DNA of 64,000 nt from Paraphaeosphaeria minitans. Lineage: Eukaryota; Ascomycota; Dothideomycetes; Pleosporales; Didymosphaeriaceae. The notes below the pieces were generated by a model that was not told where the DNA came from, made no database searches, and saw only the letters and a list, made by a program, of their open reading frames with translations. The number at the start of each line of letters is the position of its first letter. The first letter of the stretch is position 1. The translations under genes and the position numbers were made by a program. Location of the stretch: contig WJXW01000004.1 of NCBI GenBank assembly GCA_015832175.1, forward strand, positions 3,658,001-3,722,000. The letters run 5' to 3'. Shown piece after piece: positions 43,962 to 55,459 of the stretch.

Positions 43962-45313
43962 TTACAACCTATACTCCGTTGCCCTAATCGCCTGCCCATA
44001 GTCTCCCGCGTTCGGCGTTCTCACAATCGTGTGCGTATGAAACTTCTTCGGCTCCGTGTTGCTCAAAAACACACCCGAGTGGTGGTCAAATTCCAGAATC
44101 ACTACGAGACTCTGTATGCGGTAATAAAACGCGTCGTCGTTGCCGTACCCGCCGATCCAGCTGAAATACGTCTCCTCGAAATGCGATTGTATCTGATCGA
44201 GGCGCAATTGTCGCGACTTGGTTGGGAGATAGAGCAGCATCTCCGCCGCGATTTCGAGGATTAGTGATTGCTGCTCCGGCCTGAGCGACGACACAGTGAC
44301 GCCTTCGTAAGGGACGATGCGGTTATCGCGGAAGGCGCCGCAGAGGTGGCGCTGGTCGTCTTTGTTCCAGCGGTCAGTGGCCAGATCGCCTGTCTGCTTC
44401 ATGCCGTCGTCCCTCAGATTCTTGTATATTTGCGCGGTTTGTTGCTGCTCTGGTGTCAGGCTCTGCATCAGCTTCAGGCCGATGTTTCCCTCTTTATGGA
44501 GGATTTCGGTGCCTTTCCAGGGTCCGGCATCTATGATGTTGGGCTCGGCGCCGGTGAAGGTGGGGCTGATGATTATCTGGGGGCCACGGAAGAAGCAGGC
44601 GATGTCGAGGTGGTGGCCGTAGATGAGCCACCCCCAGGGTGAAGATGGAGACGCAGATGGGGTACCGAAGAGGAGGAAGTTGTATGAGTCCTTGTTCATT
44701 ATTTTGGGTAGCTTGACGCATTCGCCTAAGAAGTGGTTGATCCGCATCGAGGCGAGAGCTTTCTGGTAACCTTCCGGGGATAGTGAGGCTTCGATGACTT
44801 TGTGAATGGCATCATTCGTCGCTTTGGGAACTATTTGAAATTCAGTTTGACCCCTCCAAAAAGACCTTGATGACGCATATGTTTACCTTCCTCGAGCCTG
44901 AGGCCAAATGGCCTTAGTAGGATCTCCGGGTTCGACCATGCTCTCCACTCTTTTGCATTGACAGGATACTTCAACTTCTTGCTGTGCTGCTCATCCAACT
45001 TGCTCAACAAGTCTTCCGCCTTCTTTACGATGTTCTCGATATCGACACCCTCGTCTCTCGCCTCATATAGGCCTTCCTTCACAGTGCCATCGCTCGTAAC
45101 GCCCTTAAAAGGTTCCTCGTACAGCTTCGCCCATGCTTGGGTAAGATCAAACAGCCATGATGGCGCGTGATTGTCCTGGAAGAATTTCGCGTACTCGTAG
45201 ACGTCCTGCTTTGCTGCAGTCGTGAAACGTGGAGTGGCGAGGTCGGGGAGGTGTGCGCGGAAGGCAGCCGAAGCTTCTTCGAACGAAGACATACGATGTA
45301 GAGTAGAAGGCAT
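43962..45313 (-). CDS. DUF3500 family protein
   Basis: Predicted 431-residue protein of the DUF3500 family, which has no established biochemical function. Exons (minus) are 45313-44887 and 44830-43962 with a 56-nt intron. Diagnostic features are NFLLFGTPSASPSSPWGWLI, the YGHHLDIACFF stretch with a His pair, PTFTGAEPNIID, the SLTPEQQQTAQIY helix, and the late WIGGYGNDDAFYYRIQS followed by EFDHHSGVFL. The repeated His and acidic residues could bind a metal, but that is a guess. There are two candidate starts, 45313 and 45292 (MSSFEEAS); the second resembles a natural N-terminus. No signal peptide is seen. Confidence 0.88.
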
Positions 45314-45927
45314 TATCTACGAACAAAAATATGGTTCTTGCAAGGCGATTGAAGTCTAATTGCCTGTAAATAAATTCACTGTTCTTGTCAACGCGGGGTC
45401 TTCGCAAAAAATTAAAACAGCTCTAACCTCGCGATAGCTCCTAATATTTCAGTTACGAAGCTTCCACGCGTCACCTCGAAGCTCCTACGTTTCCAATACT
45501 CCGCTGACAGCTTTGCCGCTTCGTCTTTGTACAGTGACACCTTTTGAATAGCCGTTTAGTGCGTCGTACGATGAAAACGTGCAGTGTTTACGACCTCGAT
45601 CGCAGCTGCCCCGCACCAGCCTCACGCGTTCCAAGTTGCCCCACCATGTCCTCCCCACTACCGTCACAATCGCCGGGCCTCGGTAGGTGCTACATCTACA
45701 TCCGAACTTCAGGAGGAGTTTCGTACAAAACACCGGCTGCGATCATGGCACTGCGATGACACTGCCGTGAGGCTTGTTATTCACTCAAAGATTGACACGC
45801 GTTTGATGGTACTCGTACATAGGCTAGTGGTAGCAATAAACCATTAAACTGTACCAATTGGCGATCCAGAAAGTCTGTTTCCATCTAGGTATCTACAATT
45901 TGGCTGAACGATCACACGGCAAAGAAA
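45314..45927. other. Divergent intergenic region
   Basis: 614 bp between the DUF3500 start and the small plus-strand gene at 45928. No gene or clear motif seen. Confidence 0.5.
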
Positions 45928-46407
45928 ATGCCAGACACACGCAAAGGACCTTTCAAGCTCGTCACCGTCAACACGGCGCCAGATCGCGCGAAGAGAATCA
46001 TAGCGCGCATGATCGAGAGCTTGAGTGATCGCTACGACATCACGCACATTGACAATTGCTCTTCCATCGATCAAGTCGTGGCGAAAATGCAGCAGCATCA
46101 GCCAAATATTCTGGTCAGACTTTCCGCTGCTCTCGCCCATTGATAGGGATAATACTGATACAGGAACAGTTCTCGGCGTCCATGTGGTCGCCAGAGGAAG
46201 CAAGGGAGATCCGTGATATTGCAGAGAGGGAACGCCCCGGTGAGTTGTAATAGTGACATGGTAGATATGTAGGCACTGATGGTTTGTGTCGAAGGCATCA
46301 TGACCCACGCGATACCGCAAGGCTTGCAGGCAGAGGGAGGTCCAGACGCGATCGTGGAGTACTTATTGGAAAATGTGCCGCCTTTGCTGGACTCTGTGGA
46401 GCTATAG
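45928..46407 (+). CDS. Small uncharacterised protein, 124 aa
   Basis: Three exons join cleanly: 45928-46113, 46164-46239 and 46295-46407 (introns 50 and 55 nt with GTCAGA and GTGAGT donors). The product is a soluble 124-residue protein with an alpha/beta look: FKLVTVNTAPDRAKRI, then RYDITHIDNCSSIDQV, MWSPEEAREIRDIAE, and an ending VEYLLENVPPLLDSVEL. No signal peptide, membrane segment or cysteine pattern. I do not recognise the family. The regular spacing of hydrophobic residues and the consistent splice phases argue that it is a real gene rather than chance. It lies tail to tail with the tannase gene. Confidence 0.65.
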
Positions 46408-46539
46408 GAAGACGATGCTGCGGGCCCTTGACAAAAATGAATAGGCATAGACGGTTGCCGATATACAATAGACAGTGATACACGTCTTGGCATTGTCAGA
46501 ACAGCGGCTTTAGATATCTACTGAAACATCAATCAGATC

Positions 46540-48207
46540 TCAGTACAGGAGCTTGCACTCCCAGCTGCTTGCCTCGTCCACATCTCCACTCCCTGTATAC
46601 TTGGCTTGCTTGGGATACATGCATAGCGGCCTCTGCCTCATCACGTCTGCCTGCGTCGTATCATTGACATACTTCGTCCCAATGATCTGCTCCGGCGCCG
46701 TGCCGTTCTCAACCCAGGCCACCATGGCAAGCAGCGCATCGTGCTTCTCGTCCCTAAACCCTGGGACACCATACGCTGTGTTGCCAAGTTTGAGCGCCTG
46801 GTTCGCTCCAGCGAAGTACCACGGTGCGTTGACGCTAGGGAAAGTTCCAGCGCAGTGACCCATGCCCGGGACAAAGAAGAAGCGGAAAAACTCGTCAACA
46901 TCGATGCCTCGCGGTTGTAGTTCCCGTGTAACGTGGTTGTAGTAGTACGGCGTTGAGCCTGTGGGGATGAGTCCATCAGCCTGGCCGTGGTACGACAGGA
47001 GTTTTCCACCCTTCGCATGGAACGCGGACAGGTCGAAGCCAACGGTGGCATTTCCGGGCTGCATCTTGTCGGACAGACGCTGGATGTCTTCGCTGTAGTC
47101 GTAGAAGTCCCAATCGGGGCCAAGGCCGAGAAAGTACTTTACGTAGTCCGGACCAAGAGGGTTGGGCGCGTTGCCTGATACGAGTATCCACTGGTTTTCG
47201 CTTCCAAGATTGAGATGAGGGAAGATGAATGTCTGGTTGACGCCGATGGAATCGGTGTAGATCTTGTACAGGGTGTCGATCTGCGGGGATGTCAGACAGC
47301 TAGCAGCCGTGGCATTTGTGACGTTTGACGCGCAGAGCAGCGCCTCTGGACGGAAGTTGCAACCCTGGGGGTCAGAAATGATGTTGTCCTTGAGGCCATC
47401 CTGAGGATCGCACTGCTTCATAACTTCTGCGGCAACCGCGGGAAACAACGATGACGGGATGTGGTAATCCGCGGTGGCCGGCAAATTGTAGAGAGCCACT
47501 TTGACAGTCCAAGGCTGAAGGTGGGACGTCCACCACGCAGGTGCACCCGCTAGAATTCCGTCAAAGTCCTCAGGATATTCCTGCGCCTCTTTCAGACCTT
47601 GACGGCCGCCAGTCGAACAACCCGAGTAATAGTTGTATTTTATCTCTTTTTCGTAAAATGCGGCTGTGATAGTCTTTGCTACGACGACCGACCCGTGCAT
47701 GGCCAGGTGGCCCCAGTTCTCGACCTTATCCGCCTGATTGTACGCCCAGCTTCCATCGCTAGAAGAAGAGTTATGGCCGGTGTCGGTGGACATGCTCGCA
47801 AAGCCATACCGGCTTCCTGGTGCCTACACTATGTCAGTGTCTTGGAGCAGTCACTGAGCCTTTACACGTACCATGTCCATCCAATTGATGCCACCAGCGA
47901 ACCCTCCATTTCCAACAGCAAGAAATCTTCCATTCCAGTCGCTGGGAAGGAACAGACCGAAACCGAAAGTCGTGTTGCCGACGGACTGTACCTGCACCGA
48001 AACGGCGCACAGCGCAGGCAGTCCCAACGGGCTAGTAGGATACCCCGTGTCGCCTGCTGGTACTTGAAACGTTCCGTTGGCCTGGATTGGATATGCGAAG
48101 TTGACGGTCGCGTTGGGAGGCAGCGCGCTTTGAATCGCAGCAGGGGAGCACTCGAGCGCGCTCCCAACACCTAAAAGCGCGCCCTGACATAGTACTGAAG
48201 GTCGCAT
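46540..48207 (-). CDS. Secreted tannase / feruloyl esterase
   Basis: Predicted 539-residue esterase of the tannase and feruloyl esterase family, which cleaves ester bonds in gallotannins or ferulate-decorated plant polymers. Exons (minus) are 48207-47872 and 47823-46540 with a 48-nt intron. The ATG at 48207 opens a plausible signal peptide (MRPSVLCQGALLGVGSALEC). The family CS-D-HC arrangement is complete: C181-S182 in GCSTGG, D395 in GQADGLIP, H435-C436 in MGHCAG; the paired cysteines should form a disulphide next to the triad. GGFAGGINWMDM and WAYNQADKVENWGHLAMH are further family blocks. Several N-glycosylation sites (NVTN, NATA, NQTF) fit secretion. Neighbouring phenolic-type monooxygenase and transporter suggest use of plant phenolics. 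Confidence 0.95.
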
Positions 48208-49170
48208 GTCTGCTTGGGTACTTTGATGGCACGACAAAGTGGCAGCAACGGGAGTTGATCAGTTGGCGCGAACACTGGGCAGGCAGAAGCCTCGACATCT
48301 TTAAAAGCGTCACCTATGGTTTTAAAAGCGACGAAGGATTTCATCTAGTTTCGGCCGCGTTGCCTCAAAGCGAAGGGATCGGAGGCTACTGTACCCTGAT
48401 AACCGGCTACTGTGCCTGGATGACCTGCGGGTATCCCGATCGTCAAGGTACCGGTCGCTGGGACAGCAAGGGCCAACGCAACCTTGCCCATAACTTCATT
48501 TCGGTCCGCTGGCTCAGCGTGTATGCGCAAGATAGGCACCTTTACTACGTAGTCACACGATCAGAGCTAAGGGTGATTAGACATCTCATACACCGCATGC
48601 ACATGATGGAAATGATTTGGTATTTATGACATCCGATGTAGGAACCGATGTTGAGCCGCAAGTTTGCGCCCATTGGCAGTGGGGCGTCTGTGGGGAAGCT
48701 ACAAGTGTGGAACAAGCGTGTCTTACGCCGGCCTCGTCGGTCGGCATTTGTCAATTTTGCTCCAAGCCTGTCTCCTCCTCCGCGATCCCCGCCACAACCC
48801 GACGCAACACGGAGGCGCGATCAGCTGACTGGGGAAGCGCGCATGCACATAATAAGGATGCCGACCTTGCTGCCGTGAACCCTGGTCTAACGTCAATGCC
48901 CGAGCGCTCTTTTGTCCGCTCGTTGTACGCGTAGATACGTTTACCCAAGGTCTAGCTCCGAATCTCGGTGCCTGTGGATACGTTGGGAGCGCATTGTACG
49001 AAGGTTCACTATTTGGAAAAGATTATATTTACGAAGTCGAAGTGTCAAAACATAGAAGTAAAAGAGGATTGAGGAGGACAGCATAGTCGCAACGCACAGT
49101 TCCTTAACCTAGATACCCAGCAGCCTGTGTTCATCACATCTCTGTTACTCTTCCATATCCCACAATCACA
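48208..49170. promoter_or_regulatory. Divergent intergenic region, tannase / FAD monooxygenase
   Basis: 963 bp between two divergent starts; no gene supported. It should hold both promoters and could allow joint control of the two enzymes. Confidence 0.5.
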
Positions 49171-50556
49171 ATGGCCGACAACTTGAGGATAGCAATCATC
49201 GGCGCAGGTATGCTTCGTCACGATAAAATATACAGCAACACCTAACATTCTCCCGTAGGTATGGGCGGCCTCGCAACCGCGCTCTCCCTAGCAAAAGCCG
49301 GTCATAAAAACATCACCATCTACGAAACTGCGCCTGGCCTAGGCTTCGTAGGTGCAGGCATCCAGCTCGCTCCCAACATGGCGCGCATTCTCGACCGACT
49401 CGGATGCTGGAAGCAGATTGCCGCCGAAGCCGTTCAGTGCGCCGATACTTCAATTCGCGAAGGCAGCTCGGACAAGGAGCTAGGCCATGTAACGTTGGGT
49501 TACGTGGAGAAGACATATGGATATCCACACATGGTTGGGCACCGAGCGAGCTTAGCGGGCGCCATGTACGATGGATGTCTAAAAGAGCCTGGAATCAAAT
49601 TCGAGCTTGGTAGCCTGATCACAGACGCGGAATTTGGAGCAAAGCCCAGCTTCAAGCTGACACCGTTGAAAAGTCCGGACGAGGCTCAACGTGTGGAATG
49701 CGACATCTTGCTGGCTTGCGATGGTATTAAGAGCCAAACTCGCGTATCTATGCTGCAAGTTCTGGGAGAGACAGCAGATGTCAAAGATTCGGGCCAAGCT
49801 GCATACCGCATCATGCTGACTCGGGAACAACTGAAGGATGATCCGGAACTCATCAAACTCCTGGATGCGGACACTGTAACCCGCTGGATAGGCGAGAAGA
49901 AGCACATTATTGCCTATCCCATCCACAACAAACAAATCTACAACATTTCCACAGCACAGCCGGACGTTAACTTCGCAGGCGCACCCAACTCAACTTACAC
50001 GACCAAAGGTTCAAAGTCTGCGATGATGCAAGTATATGGGGACTTCTGCCCTATGATCCACCGGATGCTGGACCTGGTCCCGGATGGTGAGGTCGTCGAG
50101 TGGAAGCTGCGCGTACACGAGCCGCTCAGCACCTGGGTACTCGACTCTGCAGCGCTAGTAGGCGACGCATGCCACCCTACGCTACCGCATCTTGCCCAGG
50201 GGGCTGCACAAGCAATCGAGGACGGAGCGGTCCTCGGCGTCGTGCTCGACCCCAAGCGCATCGCAGACTGCAAGCCTTCCACCGTAACCAAAGCCCTGAA
50301 GATCTATGAGAAGGTCCGGAAAGAGCGAGCGGAAGCATTGGTGGAATTGGCTGCGGAGAACGGGCGGTCAATGCATCTAGGGTCTGGAAAGGCGAAGGAG
50401 GAGCGTGATAAAATCTTTGCGGCACTGAAGACCGGCAAAGGGCCTGTGCCAGATAAGTGGGCGGATGCAGATGTCCAGCGCATGATCTATGGGGTGGACA
50501 TAACAGCTGAAGCAGAAGCTCTCTGCAAGAAGGAGGGATTCGTTGCAGAGTTGTGA
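49171..50556 (+). CDS. FAD-dependent monooxygenase, salicylate-hydroxylase-like
   Basis: Predicted 444-residue group A flavoprotein monooxygenase. Exons are 49171-49207 and 49259-50556; the 51-nt intron splits the dinucleotide-binding loop. Motifs: AIIGAGMGG (GxGxxG) at the N-terminus, GAGIQLAPNMARIL, the DG motif in LLACDGIKSQTR, and the GD motif in ALVGDACHPTLPHLAQGAAQAIEDG. This pattern matches fungal salicylate 1-monooxygenase / 6-hydroxynicotinate-3-monooxygenase-like enzymes, which hydroxylate or decarboxylatively hydroxylate aromatic rings with NAD(P)H. No signal peptide, so cytosolic. It is followed on the same strand by an MFS transporter and divergent from a tannase. A catabolic role for small aromatics is likely, but the substrate is not certain. 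Confidence 0.93.
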
Positions 50557-51487
50557 GCATGGCAGCACCCTCAATATCCTCATCTCATCTGATACTTCTA
50601 GCAACGAAACCTAGATTCAAGAAATCTTGCCCTCTGCTCCGTGATGCGAGATATTGCAGGATTCTTCGGAGTCTAGACACGCTACCCATGAGTTAGTGCC
50701 AACCAAAATCAAGCCTCGGCCTAGAATGACCCGCACAATAGACCGTGGGGGGCCACGGGGGTCCATAACGGCAGTGAGGATAACACTGCTGGCGTGTCGC
50801 GACCCCGGGATTTCCGAAAGTCTGTCGGAGTTTCCATCTGGTGCATTATTACATTCATTATTTCGCAGGAAGAAGAGAAGCAGTGGTTGTGATGTACGGA
50901 AACCACTGAGGGGACATCGGCGCTTGTTCTTGAAGCGACAAGCTTTGAGGTGCCAGCCGATCTGCAGCCTCCCGTCTTGGTATCAGCCGCTTTATCATAC
51001 CGTACTCTTCAACTGTGAGACCCGTCGACCAAAAGCAAGGTCTTCATCATAATTTTCGTACGAGCAACCCTAGTGCACTACCAAACTACAGGTAGTCGGA
51101 TTGTTCAGCTCCATCGGTCGCATCCAACAGCCAAACCGAACCACTAGTCGCCCTAACGCAGCCACGCGGCCCTTACTAGTGGCATTTTCACGAGATGCAC
51201 ATACCGAAATCTTCATCCGAATCCTGTCAGACAGCTAACGGTGCTGCCCTTCCCCGAGTCGCATGCGCCGCTGCCCTGCCGTGAATCATAGACGCTCGCG
51301 ATCCCTGTCTAGACCCCATGGGCCACGAGCGAACCCGGGGACTCCACACCTCTAACAAACAACTTTGTTGGGGCAAATCGCGGACCTGGAGGCGGGACGT
51401 GCAAAGAGTACAAAGGGGCCCAAGGTCCACCTTCCAACGTCCTGTCCAGGGCTTGACTTCGTTTGATTTTTGTCTGCGCGGCCAATC
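50557..51487. other. Intergenic, promoter of the MFS gene
   Basis: 931 bp with no supported gene. Nothing recognised beyond an expected promoter for the transporter. Confidence 0.5.
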
Positions 51488-53203
51488 ATGTCGGAACTGG
51501 AGAAGAGCACTACTTTCCACGACCCCAACGATGGTGCTGTCCCAGGATTGGAGAATGCCAACACACACGGGACCTACCTGGCGGGAGACGAGATGGCCAG
51601 GCTATCTGAGGAGCATCGCCAGTATCTCCTCGAACGGCATGGCACACTCGAGCTCGACCCCATCCCTTCCATGACGGACGCGGATCCTTACAATTGGCCC
51701 CGATGGAAAGTACGCATACTCCTAACAGAAGTCATTGTTCCTCTCACTGACCATTTCGCAGAAAATTGTAAACCTTCTGCTGGTGGCATTTCATGCGTTG
51801 ATGTCCACTTTTATGGCTTCGGTAAGTAAATCACTAGGTTGCAATGAGAGCGTGTCTTCCTTGCAGAAGAGGTTTCGCCTAGCCGAGACATATACCACCC
51901 TGTCTTAAATCACACTGACTTCGTATCCGTACCTCAGGGCATCATTCCGGCCTACGAAGATATCGCTCAAGACCTTGGCGTTACACTGCAACAAACCTCA
52001 TACCTCACCTCCATACAAATAGCCGTCGTTGGAGGCGCGCCGCTCTTCTGGAGACCACTATCCACCCGCTACGGACGCCGTCCCATCTTCATAATATCCC
52101 TGATCGGGAGCATATGCTTCAACATCGGATGCGCAAAGACGGAAACCTACGCCGCCATGGCGACATGCCGCGCCTTCGTCTCCTTCTTCATTTCCCCCGC
52201 CGCAGCCATCGGCTCGGCCGTCGTCGTCGAAACCTTCTTCAAGCACGAACGCGCCAAGTTCATGGGCGTCTGGACCATCATGTTGACCATCGGAGTTCCG
52301 CTAGCCCCCTTCATCTTCGGCTTCGTCACATACAACGTCGGATACCGCTGGATCTACTGGATTTTCGCCATCGTGAACGGCGTGCAGCTCTTCCTGTACA
52401 TTTTCCTCGGCCCTGAGACGCGCTTCATACGACACCACAAGGCGGTCCAGGACCTCCCGAGCTTCCAGGACTCGTACTTCAAGTTCCGCCGCATCGACCC
52501 CACGCCCATCACGGCGTACGAGTTCGTCTCGCCCCTGCGGCTGGCCGTGTGCCCCTGCGTCATGATCCCCGCGGCGTCCTACGCCACGGTCTTCCTTTTC
52601 GCGAGCGTGCTCTCGACCGTCGAAGTCCCGCAGCTCTTCGGGCAAAAGTTCCACCTCAACGCCCAGCAGATCGGGCTGCAGTTCCTCAGCCTGATCATCG
52701 GCTCCGTCGTCGGCGAGCAGATCGGCGGCCGCGCGAGCGACATGTGGATGCGCAGGGCCGGCAGGAAGCGCCCGGGTGGACGGCCCGCGCCCGAGTTCCG
52801 CCTGTGGCTCACGTACCTGGGATATGCGCTGGTTATCTGCGGAATCGTCGTGTTCCTGGTGCGCATCGAGCAGGCGGCGCCGCTGAAGTGGAACGTCACG
52901 CCGTTGGTGGGCGTGGCCATTGCTGCAGCAGGGAACCAGATCGTTACCACTGTGCTGATCACGTACGCCGTTGATTGCTACCACGAAGAGGCTGGCAGCA
53001 TTGGCGTGTTCATCAGCTTTGTGAGGCAGATCTGGGGATTCATCGGGCCGTTTTGGTTCCCGCAGATGTTTGAGAATGTGGGCATTGCGAACAGTGCGGG
53101 TGTTGCGGTTGCGATGCTTGTTGTGGTCAGCGTGGTGCCTACGTTGGTCCTGCAGTGGAGGGGGAAGTTCTTCCGGAACAGCGAGATGAAGGCGAGGATG
53201 TAG
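51488..53203 (+). CDS. MFS transporter, DHA1-like
   Basis: Predicted 515-residue major facilitator with about 12 membrane helices. Exons are 51488-51709, 51762-51821 and 51938-53203 (introns 52 and 116 nt). The hydrophilic N-terminal tail ends in DADPYNWPRWKK, the usual entry to helix 1 in fungal DHA1 drug:H+ antiporter-like carriers. The motif-A equivalent is FWRPLSTRYGRRPIF; the motif-C-like GIIPAYEDIA region and VVVETFFKHERAKFMGVW are characteristic. The C-terminal tail is short and basic. Its position 930 bp after a salicylate-hydroxylase-like gene suggests transport of aromatic acids or efflux of a metabolite. The middle 60-nt exon is small but supported by phase and helix continuity. 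Confidence 0.92.
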
Positions 53204-53935
53204 CCCAGCATCGGATGGGCTCGGTAGTCGTAGGATTAATGAAGGATATGTTCTCCATGAGCCGCTATGTGCAACAAGCTTCACGTTGTGCCCAGGTGAC
53301 GCATAATGGCTGACACAGAAATTTAAACTCCCTAATTTTGTCGACACTCACCCTATTGAGGGTTGCGTTGCGCAGACGGAGCGGGGCGTGGGGGCGTGGG
53401 GGCGGGTGGGCGGGTGGGTAGGGGGCGCTGCTGGTCTCGGAGCTGGATTGCTGTGGCGGCGTGGTGGAGAAGGAAGAGGAGGAAGAGAGTCGATGTGATG
53501 GAAAGAAAGTGTGGTGGTCGTGGTATTTTCATTTGATTTTATCTTGCTATTCTACGGTATGTGTGGGATTAGGGGTTGGTGGTTGTGAAGTGTTATTATT
53601 ATATGCATAGTTTGGTGTGGGGTTCCCCGCTTCTGACGTAGGGCTGAAATGCGGCCCCCAAAGCTAAGAGGACATGTTGATGGTTTCGCAGAGGCGTGGA
53701 AGGAGTTGCAGCGAGTGTTGCTGCAGCGCCGCCAATCCTCAAGACCGGACATGTCACTTCCTCGTTTGTGGCTGTTTCCGTCACATTTGGCAACACAAGC
53801 TTCAACAATGCGACTCTGACTCTAGACATCTGTCGACACCATGCTCGTTGTAGGGATGGAGTTTTCTTTGGAGTCCTCCCCTGGCTCGACTGCCGCTTCC
53901 AGCGCATCAGGACCTCCATGTGATGTAAGCCAGCC
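53204..53935. other. Convergent intergenic region, G-rich tract
   Basis: About 730 bp between convergent MFS and acetate kinase genes. A G-rich imperfect repeat (GGGGCGTGGGGGC, GGGTGGGCGGGTGGG) at about 53383-53427 has several G runs that could fold into a quadruplex. No gene seen. Confidence 0.5.
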
Positions 53936-55459
53936 TCACGCCTTCTTCCCCACGAACCGCTCCCTATCCCTCAGCACGCCCCTCGCCATCTGCAGCTGCT
54001 CGTCCGTCTGGCAAATCAACGTCCTGAACCTCGCATCCTCTGCGCTAACATCTACCACCACGCCGTCGTCCGGCTTCTCGTTCTTCTTAGCGTCGAGCTT
54101 GAAGCCCAGACACTCCACGCCACGCACGACCTCTTTCCTCAGCCTGGACCCCCGCTCTCCAATCCCGCCCGCAAAGACCAGCGCATCCACCTCGCCACCC
54201 AGCTTCGCAAAATACGGCGCCACGTAATTCGTGATCCTGTCCACGAAGATGTCGAACGCTAGCTTCTTCGAATCTTCGTCGCTGCTGCTGATCTCGCCAA
54301 AGTCCGTGGTCCCCGTGAGCGCCTTCCAGCCGCTGTTCTTGTTGAGGATCTCCTCGGCCTGGGTGATGTGCATGTGGCCGGCGGCGGCGTGGGAGAGCGA
54401 GCCGGCAGAATGCGTGAAGTGGAAGATGAGGGAGGGGTCGATGGAGCCGGAGCGGGTGGCGCCGGGGAGACCGGCGAGAGGCGTGAGCCCCATGGACGTG
54501 TCGTGGGAGCGCCCGTTTTTTATGCAGCAGGCGGAGGCGCCGGAGCCGAGGTGCAGGGCGATGATGTTGAGGGTTTTGGGGTCTTTGTTGAGATGGGAGG
54601 CGACCTGGATGCTGTTAGTTGGTTTGGTTCTTCATGGACATGCCATGGATGCTGTGGAGTTCGGTTCTTCATGGATATGCCATGGCTGCTGTTAGTTCGG
54701 GTCGAGTTCTTCATAGATATGTCATGATTGCTGTTAATTGGAGTTCAGCTCTTGGATACGCCATGGATGCTGCGGAGTTCGGTTCTTCATGGATACGCCA
54801 TTGCTTTGGACAGGGGACAAAAGGACGACGACAGGAAGAAACGAAAAAAGAAAAATAAACCATCCACTTACGGCATCGGTGATGAACTGATAACTAATCC
54901 CATGGAACCCATACTTGCGCAGCTTGTTCTTCTCCGCGACCTCCTGATCGATCGGATACGTGCAAATGTGCCTCGGGATGGTCGCATGGAAGCTACTATC
55001 AAAATACGCCACATTCCTCGCGTTGGGCAGAATCTCGCTCGCAGCCCGCACAATGCTCAACGCGGGCGCGTTGTGCAGCGGCGCAAGATCGCTCAGCTCC
55101 TCGATGTGGTGGTACGTCCCCTTGTCGATGGTCTGCGCGGCCGGGTAGTCGCCGCCGTGCACGACGCGGTGGCACGTGAAGTGGATGTCGTCGGGTTTGG
55201 AGAGCTCGGGGAGGCCGGAGTCGTGCTGTAGGTGGGTGAGGATGTACTTGAAGGCGTCTTCCTGGGAGGCGATGTCTTGCAGCTCTTTGCCCTTGATTGT
55301 CTCGTCACCACGTGCGTACTTGAGTTTTGCGGGTGGGGCTGTCAGGCCTTCGATGGTGGCTTCGGCGAGCTGGAGAGGTGTGGAGGACGAAGGCTCGGTT
55401 TTGTAGACGGAGATCTTGACGCTGGAGGAGCCGGCGTTGATGGAGAGGGTGATCTCCAT
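53936..55459 (-). CDS. Acetate kinase
   Basis: Predicted 418-residue acetate kinase (ATP + acetate to acetyl phosphate + ADP, reversible), which in fungi works with phosphoketolase in C2 metabolism; no phosphoketolase gene is in this window. Exons (minus) are 55459-54872 and 54604-53936. Family motifs in order: INAGSSSVK at the N-terminus, CHRVVHGG, FDSSFHATIP, YGFHGISYQF, HLGSGASACCI, GLTPLAGLPGATRSG, and AGGIGERGSRLR near the C-terminus. The single intron is 267 nt, five times the local norm, and consists largely of a tandem repeat. Splicing at a GTAAGT donor and CAG acceptor restores the continuous family alignment. Confidence 0.95.
54605..54871. repeat. Minisatellite inside the acetate kinase intron
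   Basis: About 210 nt of the intron (54605-54815) is built from roughly 40-bp units carrying GGTTCTTCATGGATATGCC, then ATGGATGCTG and a short variable stretch, four to five copies with many substitutions. On the minus (coding) strand each unit reads as alternating CATGG/ATCC words. The rest, next to the donor, is T-rich. Confidence 0.85.

Noticed and set aside
52301..53347. 348-codon open frame antisense to the MFS transporter
   Set aside because: A shadow of the GC-rich transporter exon; no motif and wrong codon pattern.
54619..54858. Open frame in the acetate kinase intron
   Set aside because: It is a product of the 40-bp repeat, has no family match, and the flanking exons join perfectly without it.
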